A stretch of DNA of 6,654 nt, from positions 6,965-13,618 of the forward strand of contig MIBK01000218.1 of the NCBI GenBank assembly GCA_001829505.1, read 5' to 3'. The DNA is from Spirochaetes bacterium RBG_16_67_19. GTDB taxonomy: Bacteria > Spirochaetota > Spirochaetia > SZUA-6 > DRHE01. A program made the translations under genes and the position numbers. This document shows, piece after piece, positions 5,930 to 6,654 of this stretch (positions are counted from its first letter, which is position 1; every line of letters starts with the position of its first letter). The notes beneath the pieces were generated by a model. It saw only the letters and a list, made by a program, of their open reading frames with translations. It had not been told where the DNA came from and searched no databases.

Positions 5930-6654
5930 GAGGCTGCGCCTCCGCGCGCTGGCCCTCCTCCTGTTTCCCCTCCTTTCGGCCGCGGCGCTGCGCCTGCCGT
6001 ATGCCCCGCTGCAGGCGCACCGCGCCTCCCTGGCCGGCGCGCGGCTGACCGATCGCCACGGGCGCCTGCTGGCCGTCCTGCCCGGCGCGCGGGGTGCCTT
6101 CCTCTTGCGCCTGGGGCACGGCGAGCTCCCGCCGGAGGTCCAGCGGATTTTCGTGCGCCTGGAGGACCGGCGGTTCTTCCGCCACTGCGGCCTGGACCCC
6201 CTGGCGCTGGCCCGCGCCGCCCGGGACAACCTGCGCCGCGGCGGGGTGATCTCGGGCGCCTCCACGATCACCATGCAGCTGGCCCGTCTGCTGGCGCCAC
6301 ACCAGGGCGGCTGGCGGGGCAAGCTGCGCGAGTCCGTGACGGCACTGCGCCTGGAAGCCGTGCTGGACAAGCAGGAGATCCTGCGCCTCTACCTGAACCT
6401 CCTTCCCTTCGGGCTCAACACCGTGGGGGTGGGCGCCGCGGCCGTGACCTACTTCGACCGGCCCCTGCAGGAGCTGTCCCCCGCGCAGGTCCTGCTCCTG
6501 GCCACGCTGCCCCGCTCCCCGTCCCTGCTGGACCCCTTCCGCCATCCCGGCGCCCTGGGCGACGCCGCGGCGGCCCTGTCGCCGCGCGTGGGCATCCCCG
6601 CCGATCAGGTGCGCCAGGCCCTGACCACCTTGCGCCGCGGCCGGCCGGAGCGGC
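5874..6654 (+). CDS. pbpC: Penicillin-binding protein 1C, N-terminal part (3' end outside window)
   Basis: Periplasmic peptidoglycan synthase anchored in the inner membrane. The visible part is the GT51 glycosyltransferase domain, which polymerises lipid II; the transpeptidase domain would lie beyond the window. A basic run (RRRLRLR) precedes a short hydrophobic anchor. Numbering from ATG 5874, the motifs are EDRRFFRH with catalytic Glu97, GASTITMQ at 128-135 (STxTMQ is typical of PbpC), GKLRES, and KQEILRLYLN at 166-175, then PFGLNTVGVGAAA and a TLPRSPS segment. The frame is uninterrupted to 6654. The start is uncertain: ATG 5874 is the only in-frame ATG after the upstream stop (TGA 5868-5870) and gives a 56-nt overlap with the macroglobulin gene; TTG 5910 gives a 20-nt overlap and a tail length closer to E. 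coli PbpC. Neither has a good ribosome-binding site. The overlap suggests translational coupling, and the pairing matches the known A2M/pbpC arrangement. Confidence 0.93.
   Translation, partial: MSPKCSAGAPAGLSGSPRRRLRLRALALLLFPLLSAAALRLPYAPLQAHRASLAGARLTDRHGRLLAVLPGARGAFLLRLGHGELPPEVQRIFVRLEDRRFFRHCGLDPLALARAARDNLRRGGVISGASTITMQLARLLAPHQGGWRGKLRESVTALRLEAVLDKQEILRLYLNLLPFGLNTVGVGAAAVTYFDRPLQELSPAQVLLLATLPRSPSLLDPFRHPGALGDAAAALSPRVGIPADQVRQALTTLRRGRPER
5928..5933 (+). promoter_or_regulatory. Perfect AGGAGG at the macroglobulin stop codon, role unclear
   Basis: AGGAGG begins at the second base of the macroglobulin stop TAG. It is the best Shine-Dalgarno match seen at either visible gene start. 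No ATG, GTG or TTG follows in any frame until ATG 6001, which is out of the pbpC frame and opens only a short reading frame. In the pbpC frame the hexamer encodes Arg-Arg, part of the basic patch before the membrane anchor. It could serve a CTG start, cause pausing, or be coincidental. Confidence 0.35.

Noticed and set aside
6001..6047. ATG 6001 as a possible start served by AGGAGG at 5928-5933
   Set aside because: It is 67 nt away, out of the pbpC frame, and its frame closes at TGA within 16 codons.
5310..6545. A 411-codon minus-strand open frame spanning the A2M/pbpC junction
   Set aside because: It is antisense to two well-supported genes and becomes Pro/Arg/Gly/Ser repetitive, with no signal or fold-like pattern.

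Overview
This is a compact, very GC-rich window (GC-ending codons dominate throughout) from a diderm (Gram-negative-type) bacterium. The diderm inference rests on a lipoprotein signal on a giant periplasmic-type protein and on the neighbouring gene for a bifunctional-type penicillin-binding protein. No 16S gene or other taxonomic marker is present, so I do not assign a phylum. All supported genes lie on the + strand and run head to tail with very short gaps or overlaps, consistent with one transcription unit.

Layout: (1) positions 1-252 hold the last 83 codons of an unrecognised protein. They begin inside an alanine/leucine-rich hydrophobic segment and end in an acidic, Gly-rich tail. (2) A 40-bp gap (253-292) holds a 12-bp GC palindrome and a weak ribosome-binding site. 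(3) Positions 293-5929 encode one intact 1878-residue bacterial alpha-2-macroglobulin lipoprotein. It has a lipobox Cys18, three tandem N-terminal Ig-like/macroglobulin repeats, a series of macroglobulin domains, a bait-region-type domain, an intact CLEQ thioester motif (Cys1404 to Gln1407) and the conserved C-terminal domain. (4) The 5' part of pbpC (penicillin-binding protein 1C) overlaps the end of the macroglobulin gene and runs off the window. Its signal anchor and glycosyltransferase (GT51) domain are visible. The transpeptidase domain would lie beyond position 6654.

How they fit together: the macroglobulin/pbpC pair is a known bacterial arrangement. The published hypothesis is that the macroglobulin covalently traps proteases that breach the envelope while PBP1C repairs peptidoglycan. 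The window therefore holds a recognisable system, not an undescribed one. The points worth a second look are details: the overlapping junction with a perfect but apparently unused AGGAGG at the macroglobulin stop codon, the lipoprotein sorting residue (Leu at +2, unlike E. coli YfhM as I recall it), the three FNxP-marked N-terminal repeats, and three low-complexity loops. I saw no RNA genes, CRISPR arrays, insertion sequences or attachment sites.
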